Below are positions 43,698 through 53,104 of a stretch of 64,000 nucleotides of DNA, piece after piece. A model generated the notes under the pieces. It saw only the letters and a list, made by a program, of their open reading frames with translations. It ran no database searches and was not told where the DNA came from. Position 1 is the first letter of the stretch, and every line of letters starts with the position of its first letter. Source of the DNA: Haematococcus lacustris (Eukaryota; Chlorophyta; Chlorophyceae; Chlamydomonadales; Haematococcaceae); assembly GCA_030144725.1 (NCBI GenBank), contig JASKMD010000012.1, forward strand, positions 141,501 through 205,500, read 5' to 3'. The position numbers were made by a program, and so were the translations under genes.

Positions 43698-43745
43698 TAA
43701 GCGCAGTACTCCATAGAAGGGCGAGCCTCTCTCGTTTGCCATGAA
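43698..43745. repeat. Dispersed repeat R2, second copy
   Basis: Partner of 40085-40140. Confidence 0.6.
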
Positions 43746-44086
43746 AGTGTGACATTGCATGGGCAGCTATGACACGGGCTGCGTGGCTGCATGCAGGGTA
43801 ATGTCTGGCCCAATGAGACGACACCCGTCACACCAGTAGGTGGATGTCGGCCTGTGCGGGTTACAAGGTGTGCTGTCAGCCTGCAATGAAGGCCAAGGCA
43901 GGTACAGAGACCTGCTTGGTGAGTGAGTGGCTGGTGGTCATTTTCATGGCACACAAAGGCACATGCTGTATTGCAATGGCCAATTGTGGCAATGCTGTAG
44001 GTGACAATAGATGGTTGAGCTCGGGTGCTGCAGCAAGGTCTTACAAATGCCGTGCTGTCCAGGCAGAACCATAGCCAGGCAGGTGG

Positions 44087-44345
44087 CTGGACAGAGACTG
44101 CAATGCAGCGCTGAACATGCAGCGCATTGGGCACAGCAGGTGGCACCCACTGGAGCTGTGTTACTGGCCAGACCAGGCAGCTCTCCCAGCCAAGGGCAAG
44201 GAGTACACAGGCCTGGGCTACAAGCGGCTGCGAGACAAGCCACCCAAGGCCCAGCAGTAGCAGCAGCAGCCTGTTGTGGCAGAGGCACAGCCCTCCCCAT
44301 TTGAACTGTTGTGGCAGAGCCCTCCCCATTTGAACTGTCATTAGT
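44087..44345 (+). pseudogene. Fanzor-like family 2, C-terminal fragment with canonical RuvC-III motif
   Basis: 44090-44259 reads RWLDRDCNAALNMQRIGHSR, then WHPLELCYW and LPAKGKEY, to a TAG. DRDCNAALN is the closest match in the window to the DRDxNAAxN signature of TnpB/Fanzor RuvC-III. Upstream sequence (43830-44086) is Cys-rich in one frame but does not give a continuous nuclease. Just after the stop is a small direct repeat of GTGGCAGAG...CCCTCCCCATTTGAACTG. Confidence 0.65.
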
Positions 44346-44645
44346 GCGTACAGGTCATGCCAACTCTACACTATAGCCCTGAGCTGTCTGGCAATGTGTA
44401 GGTGGTAGGCATGCATGCACCATGCCCATGTGCATTTGGTATACTGCACACAGCCCCTGAACGCCATTTGAGTAGTCCCGCTAGTGGTTCCTCATGGTCC
44501 CTAGTGGTCCCTGAGGACGGGGGGGCTGTCCAGGCAGTGTGAGGTCATCAAGAGGGGTAGGACAGGCAAGGCCAGCAGGGGCAAGGTAAGCTGTCCATGA
44601 CGCAGAGGCCGAGGCAGAGGCAGAGCGCCGGACCTGTTTAGCCGG

Positions 44646-44879
44646 TTGAAGAAGCAGACGTGCAGCTTTTTGAGCACGAATCAGCTAGTGTGGGTGCCGT
44701 CCACCATGCCGCTCCTCCCACGGGAGGACTTCCGTAGCTACACTACGACCTCATGGGGCCCCGAGCCCGCACAAGTAGACCCGCTAAAGCTTCACATCTG
44801 CGAGCAAGGGGAGAGAGGCGGAACTATATCTTTTCAGCTGTCGGACTCAACTGGCGGCGACTGCAACTGGCGGCGCTAA
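44646..44879 (+). other. 77-residue open frame, unknown
   Basis: Reads, among others, DFRSYTTTSWGPEPAQVDPL and LHICEQGERGGTISFQL. The composition is more protein-like than most frames here, but it has no neighbours, splice context or recognised family. It could be a relic of a transposon ORF. Confidence 0.25.
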
Positions 44880-45562
44880 CTTACAAAACAGTCATGGGGC
44901 GCCGTCATTTGCTAGCGTCATGGTAAGCAGAGCCCCGCCAGGTTATGGTGCTTCATCTGTCGCTGAAGTGCGAGGATGTCAGCTCTGCATCGCGCGTTAT
45001 CTGCTCAACCGCTAGGTATCATTGTCTGCACGACGGCAGCAACCCCAGTAGATGTACAAGCGTCTGGCAAACTGACAGCATACTTGTTTGACTTGCACTG
45101 TGTGTGATTTTGACTGTGAGACAACTCCATGTATCCATGTGACCCTGCCACTCCCACAGTCATAGTACACCCACCTGCCTGGAGATGACTGGAGCGGTTT
45201 GGGCTCATACCGGGGCGGCAGTTGACCCCATACATGAAAGATATTTGCCGCCTGGTGTGGGTTTATAACTAAAAGCAGGTGCCTGACTCTAAGGCCGGCA
45301 GGCCTAACAGGTCTGCTAGGTTCGCCAGACTCCACTAGGGCTCCCCGCCAAGTTCAATGGGTGCATTGACACTTCACAACATGATGGTGATCAAGCAGCC
45401 TATAGCTGATGACATGATGGCTGCTGTGCGCCATAGCAGCCTCCATGGCTATGCGTAGCATCTGCTGGTATTTGGTTTCACGCGGTGGGGTGTGGTTGCA
45501 CAGTCTAAAATCGCATGTTAACATTGTTTATGATGACCAGTGATGCGGCTTTACAGGCAAAC

Positions 45563-45727
45563 AAAACTTATTCAACAAGGAACAACATGTCGGCCTGTGG
45601 GTAATCTCACTCAGCTACTCCAACCAAGTTGAAGCATTCTTGGTCGCACCCTTGATGACTGCAAACCCCACACCGGTGGCACTCTTCCCCCCTAGACCAC
45701 TGAGCACCTCATCAAAACTGACAGCTT
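45563..45727 (-). mobile_element. Fanzor-like family 2, solitary 3' end, inverted
   Basis: Minus strand: AGTTTTGATGAGGTGCTCAG, TGCCACCGGTGTGGGG, ATGTTGTTCCTTGTTGAATA, AGTTTTGTTT. It has no coding part. Adjacent on the right (45738-45808) is a small tandem repeat of CGACATTGTCA units, then the LINE. Confidence 0.75.
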
Positions 45728-46010
45728 AATGCTTTGTACGACATTGTCACGACATTGTCACGACATTGTCACGACATTGTACGACTTTGTACGACATTGT
45801 CACGACATTAGTAAGGAGTTCCTGGGTCCTGTTGATGCTGTAAGGGTGCAAGGCACACCTGTCACCCACTTCATGTATGCTGATGACCTGACCCTGGTGA
45901 GCACCTCGCCCCACGGGCTGCAGCGGCTGGTCTGCCAGCTTCAAGGCTTTGCAGACAGGAAACACCTTACAGTCAATGTGGGCAAGTCAAAGGTAATGGT
46001 GTTCATTGGC

Positions 46011-46967
46011 AACTTCAGCCAGGGTGGGTGGAAGGCGGGGGCGGTGCGGGCGGGGTTTCGCAAGGTGGTGGAGCAGCCCAGCAGGCCCAGCGCAGATCCC
46101 AGACCTGACCGGCTGGTGATTGTGGATGAGTTCCGCACCAGCCGTGTCAGCTCCTCAGTGCATGCCCGCCAGCCTTGTGAGCTGCACCTGCCGCCTAACC
46201 AGCCCAGGCCAGCAGACTGGGTACCCCCAGCAGGCCAGGTCAACCCGCGGCTGGTGCGCCCAGCCTGGAGCCTGCGGCATGCGAAGTATGTGCGGGGCCT
46301 GTCGTGGTGCCATCAGGTGCCGCCCAACCCTCCGCCCCCTGCCCTAGCCCAGGGCCCCCCTGCCCCTGCCCAGGGCCCCCCCTGCCCCAGCCCAGGCCCC
46401 ACCTCCCCCTCCCCATGCCCAGGCCCCCCCCGCCTAGGCCCAGCCCCCTCCCCCAGCCCAGGCCCAGCCCCCCCCTGCTGCACCTGGCCCAGCCCCACGA
46501 CCCCAGGCCCCCCAAGGGGGCAGGTGGCTGGACCGGGACACCAACGGGTGCCTGAACTTGCAGCGCATTGGGGAGAGCAGGCAGCGCCCCATAGAGCTGT
46601 GCCGATGGGATGACCTTGAGGCCCTCCCCCCCATTGGCAAGGAGTACCAGCAAGGCTACAAGCTGGTCAATGACCGGCTGCCCAAAGGCAGGCAGTGGTT
46701 GCACCGGGCTGCTGAGTACCGGCGGGGCATTGATGGTCGGGCCCGCAACAATGCATAAGGCCCTAGTAGTTTCACACAGGCTGTTAGCCTGTCAAGCATT
46801 AAGCTGTTAGTTTTGATGAGGTGCCCAGTGGTCTAGGGGGGAAGAGTGCCACCGGTGTGGGGTTTGCAGTCATCAAGGGTGCGACCGAGGATGCTTCAAC
46901 TTGATTGGAGTAGCTGAGTGAGATCACCCACAGTCAAACATGTTGTTCCTTGTTGAATAAGTTTTGT
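46011..46967 (+). mobile_element. Fanzor-like family 2 fragment inserted in a LINE
   Basis: Coding part: GNFSQGGWKAGAVRAGFRKV, then PDRLVIVDEFRTSRVSS, near-identical at DNA level to family 1 (GAGTTCCGCACCAGCCGTGT). Then VNPRLVRPAWSLRHAKYVRG, a proline-rich linker (46320-46510), and in another frame WLDRDTNGCLNLQRIGESRQ, LPPIGKEYQQGYKLVNDRLP and IDGRARNNA, with the stop TAA at 46756-46758. The conserved 3' non-coding end follows: CACCGGTGTGGGGTTTGC, then ATGTTGTTCCTTGTTGAATA, then AGTTTTGTT. RuvC-I and the N-terminus are absent, so it arrived already truncated or lost its 5' part. Confidence 0.8.
46756..46967 (+). ncRNA. Candidate guide-RNA region, family 2 3' end
   Basis: About 210 nt after the stop codon, conserved at several sites (about 57750-57535, 45727-45563, 41345-41530, and more weakly 21010-20805). 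It contains a CCAC-CGGT-GTGG hairpin; at 20.9 kb the stem becomes CTAC/GTGG, still pairable through a wobble. By analogy with family 1 and TnpB it could be an fRNA, but no expression evidence exists here. Confidence 0.35.
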
Positions 46968-48154
46968 TAGAAATGCAGCACCAAGCATTGGATACAAGCA
47001 TGAGATCCTGCCTGTGGTGAGAGAGTTCAAGTACTTAGGCATGCACTTCAACCCCAGCGCCACCCCTGCTTTTGCTGCCACTCATATGAGGGCTGGCATG
47101 TTCTTCGCCATGCGCCAGGCGTGCCAGCGTGCCAGAGAGTATGGGGTCCTGCATGATCCATATGCCCTGTGCCACCTCATCAGAGCGTTCGTGCTCCCCT
47201 TAGGGCTGTATGGCAGCCAGGTATGGGGCACTGCCTTCCTTAGGCACGGTATGCAGCTCTCCAACCCAGTGCAAACACGTATGCTGAGCTTTCTTAGGTT
47301 AGCTGTCAGGGTACGTAGCTCAGTATCCGGCTTGATGGTGCTGCATGAGTTGGGGCAGCTGCCCCTCCAGCTTTACTGGCTTAGGGCTGCGTGCAAGTTC
47401 TGGAACACTGCCAAACTATCCCACAGTGACCTGCTAATGAGGGTCATCAAGGCACATGTGGAGTTAGGCAGGAGGTGTCAGGCCAGCTGGAGTGCTCAGT
47501 TCCAACTTGCCGCTAGGGAGCTGATGGGGGGTGAGTTTACCTTGAGCCCGGACATGGTCCTAGGCACCAAGGCTATGGAAGTCAAGTGGCTCGAGAGGTG
47601 GGGGAGGCGTTGGGTGGGGTTTGAGAGAGACCCTAGGCTGCCTGAGACGGTGCATCGGGAGAGATGCTCGTATGCTGCGTGGTTCAAGCATGGGGACGGC
47701 ATTGGCATCAATCACATGGCACCACACCTGCTGAACAGACAGCTCTCTACAAAAGTTCGCACGAGCCTGACTAGGTTCAGGTTAGGCAACAGCGGTCTGG
47801 GGGTGGAGAAGGCTCGGTTTGAGGGGGTAACTTTCATTGATCGCACATGCACCAGATGCACAGAGGGGGTAGTGGATGACGCCATGCATTTCATCTTTGA
47901 GTGCACTGCCACGAGTTCCATCAGGGAGCAGCCGGAGTTTGCCATGACTTTCCAGAACAATAATGAGAACTTGCATGACTTCATGTTGAGCCCATGTGCA
48001 CCTTTGTTTGTGCACCTTGCTTTGAAGTGCGTTACAGAAAGTCCCGAACCCCTAGAGGGGGAGGGCGGCCTAGCAGCCTAACGGCTGACGGCTTAAGCGG
48101 TGTAAGCCACATCATCATTAATGCTTTGTAAGGCTGACAGCCTCTGTAAACTAC

Positions 48155-48330
48155 TAGGCCCTATGCATTGTTGCGGGCCCGGCCATCAATACCCCGCCGG
48201 TATTGTGCTGCCCGGTGCAACCTCTGCCTGCCATTCGGCAGCCGGTCATTGACCCGCTTGTAGCGCTGCTGGTCCTCATCGCCAACGGGGGCCAGAGCCT
48301 CCTTGTCCTTCCAGCTGGTCACCCCCGCCA
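48155..48330 (-). pseudogene. Fanzor-like family 2, C-terminal tail fragment
   Basis: Minus strand reads WKDKEALAPVGDEDQQRYKR, VNDRLPNGRQRLHRAAQYRR and GIDGRARNNA, ending at the stop near 48161. Only the tail and a few bases of the 3' end remain. Confidence 0.7.
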
Positions 48331-48576
48331 TTGGCTGCACCCCTGATAAAATCTTTCTGGTTTTTACGAGTTTCATAGCGATTCTCGCGCAGGGCGGTGC
48401 AGCTCACTAAAGCGAAGCTAGCGGGCTGATCGGGCTGATGTGCACCTGTGCCGGGGCGGGCGGGGGTGCTGGGAGATCGGGTCGCGTTGTGCCGGGAATG
48501 ACCTGCTTAGTGGGGCTGTGATCAGCTAACAGCTATCGCGCTCAGTGGCCCAGCGACATGGACGGGGATTTACCTT

Positions 48577-48745
48577 TTGAATTTTGTCGGGCGCTGGACC
48601 CCCCCTGACATGTGTTCTAGTGCTAGTGCTAGTGCTGATGAGAGTGATGGTACGGCTTGTGGCCTGTCCCTGCACCCGAACAGCGTGCAACTCGTGTCCG
48701 CCACCCCATGTCAAATTTCCTCGAAATGGGCACTATTCTTCACAC
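48577..48745. repeat. Dispersed repeat R5 (CTAGTGCTAGTGCTAGTGCT), copy 1
   Basis: Aligned with 50993-51165: TTTGTCGGGCGC (with CTGTCGGGCGC there), GTGTTCTAGTGCTAGTGCTA and CAAATTT near the other end. Non-coding. Confidence 0.75.
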
Positions 48746-48854
48746 ACTTTTTCAAGTTACTTGATTTATCTGCGAGCGGGGGTCCTTCGGTGCCCACGTG
48801 CGTGGGTCCTCGTAGATACTTAAAGTAATTACAAGTAACTTGAAAAAGTGTGTG
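48741..48854. mobile_element. Small inverted-repeat element (MITE-like), 114 bp
   Basis: Perfect 23-bp inverted arms: left arm 48741-48763 starting CACACACTTTTTCAAG, right arm 48832-48854 ending CTTGAAAAAGTGTGTG. The 68-bp centre contains its own small hairpin (CCCACGTGCGTGGG). No coding capacity. A non-autonomous transposon or a hairpin-forming locus. Confidence 0.7.
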
Positions 48855-50992
48855 CGCAAGGTACTGCGCCTCAACGCCTCCTTGGTGGCCCCGAACCTGA
48901 AGCGCACTTCGACGAGGCACGTAGTGCGGTTGGCGGTCGCTGAGCTGCTGCCCAATGTCGGCAAATTTCATAAGAAGGTTCAAATAATCTTTAGATTTGG
49001 CGTTATTTCAGAAAAAGGTCCAATATCTGTCATAAGAACAGAAAGGTGTCATAAGAACAGGAAGGTGTCATAAGAACAGAAACGTCTTGTCTTCATCTGT
49101 AAGCCGTCTGTGATGCTCCAAAGTAGACCCCCCTGGCCGCCATTGGCCCCGCAAATGTGAGACGGTCTGGGGCGCGAATCTCCGTGTAGCTCGTGACAAA
49201 GTTTTGACGCAGTCGGGTGTAACAGGCGTATGCGGCACCCAGCAGCCGCAAAACACTTGCACAGATCGGCGCCCGCCCAAACCTGACCTGTGCCTTCCGC
49301 TCCTAAAAGACTCACGCACATCATAAGGCGAGGCTAGCAATCCTTCTACGCACGCCGTAAGCCAACGGCACAAGTGCAGTACGCCTGCTTGCATGTCAGT
49401 GCATGGAGCATATAATTCGTGAATATGCGCACAAGTCAGCCAGCTGGCACCCCTTACCTCACTGACGTTGCGGCATGACTCTATGCAAATGTAAGCTGCC
49501 TTATGACAGCGCCACATCATCACTTGGCAATATGTTGTCGGGATGGCTCGGGATGGCTCTGGCTTTCAGTGTTACATGTGCCGTGGTGCCTCAACCCTCT
49601 TCCTCAACTTCAGCAGGCACATTTCACGCAAAATCATTACAGAAATACATGTATCGATGCTCAAACGCCTTGCAACACCACTACAGAAGACATGTATCGC
49701 TGATGCCAAGCACATGCATTGATGTAAAAAGGTGGCAACACCACACCACAACACCTCCACTCGTACACATCAACACCACCACCTCAACAACACACCACAA
49801 CACAATGACTCATGCCTCACACACCACCTATGCTATGTGCACAACAAGCAAGGACTGGTCGCACCTCGCTATAGCTAACACTCACCACGGGACTGCTAAG
49901 CACTTTGCCTTGCTGCCTATGCCCCATGGTACCAAATCAGGCTGGGCTGGGCTGGGCTGGGCGGGCTAAGCTAGGCTGGGCTGGGGTGGGCTGGGCTAGG
50001 CTAGGCTGGGGTGGGGTGGGCTGGGCTGGGGTGGGCTGGGCTAGGCTAGGCTAGGCTGGGCTGGGCTGGGGTGGGCAGGGGGTGGGCAAGATTTAAGGGG
50101 GGAGGGGGGGGGTACCCTAACAACAAGGTGACACAACACAACAACACACAACACAACACAACAACAACGTCCAGCTCCATGTCATGCCTTGCTGACTCCT
50201 TGCTACCTCCTTGTTGGCTGCTGCTCTACGCCGCTGCTGCCTTGCTCGGTGATGGAGATGGGGGTGATTTATTGGCATCCTGCACACACAATCACAAAGA
50301 CAAGGTCTTGGGGCACACACCACAAAACATGGTTGGAAAAAAGTAGAAATAGTTCGAAACTAAGGCTCATGACAGTTGTGTGTTACCCTCAGCTGTTCAT
50401 GCCTGTCATGCGTTGCGCAAGTGTGCGCGTGAACATCAAACTGACCTAGACAAGGTGAGGTAAATTACAACCTTACTCACCTCTTGCTCACTGTTTTCAA
50501 GAGCTGATTCCCTTGCTGCACTCCTGCTTGGAAGACCCTTGGGCTGCTGTGGGTTTGATGCTGATCCTCACAACTGCCAAGCACCTGTGGAGGTCAGCAG
50601 ATTTGGTTGCATGTGTTGACATTGTATGCAAAACGCACTAAGAAACAGCACCCCGTGCTTGCCTGGGAAGTAATCGCGACTTGCCAGTCCGACGGCAGCA
50701 AAGGCTGCTCGGCGCGGAAATGCCTCCGGCCACCAATTCATCTCTCCTGTTGCGACACGCATATAAACAGATAGAGAATGGCATTGCGAAGCTAATCATG
50801 TCGTCGAGACAGTGCAGTACAATCGACAAAAGAGGGCCTAACCTACTAGCGACACCGTTGTGAGATGTAGAGCCCAATGGTAGAAGAATTACATGCAGCG
50901 GATCAAAGACGGTGCCAAAAAGTGAATTGCGGGGCCAATGGCGGGGGTGACCCCCTGCATCTTACACCCAGCCATATCCATTGTCCGCCTCA
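48855..50992. other. Gene-poor stretch with short tandem repeats
   Basis: No recognised gene. 49030-49085 has three units of GGTGTCATAAGAACAG. 49943-50085 is a GGCTGGGCTGGG / GGCTAGGCTAGG low-complexity tract. 50130-50165 is ACAACACA-rich. Longer frames (for example minus 49523-49068) have no domain features. Confidence 0.5.
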
Positions 50993-51165
50993 TATTGAAT
51001 TTCTGTCGGGCGCAGGATCCCCCTTGATCTGTGTTCTAGTGCTAGTGCTAGTGCTGATGATATGCTTGAGAGTGCTTTTATGTCTTGTGGCTGTCCTTAC
51101 ACCACAACAGCGTGCAACCTGTGTCACGTCACCCCAAGTCAAATTTTCATAAATGGACACTTTTT
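50993..51165. repeat. Dispersed repeat R5, copy 2
   Basis: Partner of 48577-48745. Confidence 0.75.
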
Positions 51166-51407
51166 CCGGCCGCCATAACTGTCCAACCAGGACGTCGAAT
51201 AATGAAGTGCCAGCTATGTGCGGCTCCTTATGTGGGCTTCTAACGTGTAATCAGGACAGAAACGCGTTGCCTTCATGTGTGGGCCGTTTCATGTGTGGGC
51301 GCAGGACATTTATATCAGCTCAGTTTCTACAACTTTTTGACCGATTCTTGCTGCTCTTGGTTGCTCGGAAGCCACAGACATCTCCTATGAGAACATCCTG
51401 TGCAACC

Positions 51408-51585
51408 TGAAAAATCAAATGTCCGTCGCGGGTTGGGGGCAAGTTGCGAAATTGCAGGTTCAGCAGCAATCCGCCGTCGCGGTCACGCCCCCAGCTTGGG
51501 AGATGGTATCAATGCGTGCTGGGACGCAGCGGCACTGTCGCGTGCTGACCTGAAAATTTGAAATGTCCGTCGCGGGTTGGGCCCC
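51408..51585. repeat. Direct repeat pair AAATGTCCGTCGCGGGTTGG
   Basis: The motif, with flanking CCTGAAAA, occurs at about 51408-51442 and 51549-51582, about 140 bp apart. No gene is associated. Confidence 0.7.
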
Positions 51586-51689
51586 CACCCGGGGGCCAGC
51601 CACCCGGCAAACCGCTGGGGCTGGCTCCACTCTAGTTAGGCCATAAGCAGCTCATCGCACCAATCGGCGGCCTCATTTCTATCTCTTGA

Positions 51690-51960
51690 GCCACGGGGGT
51701 GCGGCCAATGGCGGGGGTGACCAGCTGCACAGCTCCAGCCTCCAGTCCAGGGGGAGTCCAGGGGGCGCTGCATGCTCTCCCCAATGCGCTGGAAGTTGAG
51801 GCACCCGTTGGTGTCCCGGTCCAGCCACCTGGCCCATGGGGGGGCCTGAGGTGGTGGGACTTGGTCAGGTGCAGCAAGGGGGACTGGTTCTGGGCAGGGG
51901 GTGGGGGGTCCTGGGCAGGGGGGGGTCCTGGGCAAGCAGTGCAGCAGCGTGTACCATAGC
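51690..51960 (-). mobile_element. Fanzor-like family 2 fragment (linker plus RuvC-III-type site)
   Basis: Minus strand: a proline-rich linker, then WLDRDTNGCLNFQRIGESMQ, then divergence. The tail KEYQQGYKLVND and the 3' end are missing. Confidence 0.7.
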
Positions 51961-52756
51961 AGCCACCATCGCTGTGATGACATTAGATCCCCCGTTCACA
52001 CAGCTGCTTGCTCAGCTGCTTGTATGCCTTGGTACCTGAGGGAACAGGGCCCTGAGGCCATGCCACCAGCACAGCTCATTACCTTGGTCATTACCATGTG
52101 CAATGTCGGTTGCATCATCTCGGAGGCCCCCAGTGACAAACCCAGCAGATCTGTAGGATTTTTTTAGGGTCAGGCACTGGGTTTGGGCCAACAATTCCAC
52201 ACTCTAACAAGGTGCATCACATCTTGCCTGTTATTACGACAGTGGATCTGGTCAGCACGTTGTTGTACAAGGGCGCAAGGCTTTCAACAAACTTCACGGA
52301 GTCTTGCTTAAAGGATGTTTAAGCAAATTGGTCAGCAGCTGACACACTACCTGATGTTGATATACTGGAACAGAGAACGTAAAATCCATACATATGCATG
52401 CACAGGGTATACACCACGAATGCTGAACAAATCTGATAACTTGACCATATCACCACAACAGCTCTAACCTAGTGCCCCACCACACAACACGAGCCTCACA
52501 ACTCAGGCGACGGCTCCCTGCCCAACCACTTGACGCCCAGCCACTCCATCTCCTCTTTGTTCAGCTCCAGGAAGCCTCCCTTCCGACGGTTGCTGCACAA
52601 CATGAGGAAGACGCCGCCCATCACCCAATGCCGTCCTGTGTGGCCTACCCTTTATACGACAAGAGCACTGACTAACACTGTGTGCAGGCCTGGACTTATA
52701 TCTATCTGGGCTGGGCTGGGCTGGGCTGGGCTGGGCTGGGCTGGGCTGGGCTGGGC
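51961..52756. other. No supported gene; GGGCT tract
   Basis: Nothing coding recognised. 52706-52756 is a (GGGCT)n tract, similar to 49943-50085, that joins R3. Confidence 0.4.
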
Positions 52757-52845
52757 TGATGGCAGCACCTGCGTTTAAGTCTTGGTGCAGCATGTAATCA
52801 AGGGGCCTGGGATGCTGGAGGAGGGCTGTACTGTGCTGTTGCCCA
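52757..52845. repeat. Dispersed repeat R3, third copy (partial)
   Basis: Matches 41183-41262, including TTAAGTCTTGGTGCAGCATG and GGCCTGGGATGCTGGAGGAG. Confidence 0.7.
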
Positions 52846-53035
52846 CTAGTATATACCCACTATTGGCTGCTAGTGGCCACTACCATCTCGGCTCAAATGG
52901 AGGCCCTAGTGAGGGACAAGGGGGCTGGCACTGGCCTAAATGTCTGGGCTGCAACAGGGCCGGTGTGATGTGGTAGGTGTGGGCATGGCTGAAGACAAAG
53001 ACGGGTTGGCTCCAACACCCCACCCCTTGCCTCAG

Positions 53036-53100
53036 GAAGGGAGAAAGACTACGCCCTCGCCGTTGGGCGTGCATGAAGGGAGGAGAGTAGCCTCGGGCCA
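53036..53100 (+). repeat. Dispersed short repeat R4, copy 2
   Basis: GAAAGACTACGCCCTCGCCG then GCGTGCATGAAGGGAGGAG; the same 60-bp motif as 60655-60718 in the opposite orientation. It ends at the 3' end of the prolyl hydroxylase gene. Confidence 0.7.
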
Positions 53101-53104
53101 TGCC

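Larger units (their letters stand above)
45811..48081 (+). pseudogene. LINE (non-LTR) reverse-transcriptase, split by a Fanzor insertion
   Basis: 45811-46005 encodes VTHFMYADDLTLVSTSPHGL, holding the YADD catalytic motif of reverse transcriptase, and TVNVGKSKVMVF. The frame then enters a family 2 Fanzor fragment (46011-46967). LINE sequence resumes near 46978 with YKHEILPVVREFKYLGMHFN and runs open to 48081, including a thumb-like region (LPLGLYGSQVWGTAFLR) and a C-terminal Cys/His block, CTRCTEGVVDDAMHFIFEC. The N-terminal endonuclease and most of the RT fingers and palm are missing, so it is a 5'-truncated copy, as usual for LINEs, later interrupted. Confidence 0.85.
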
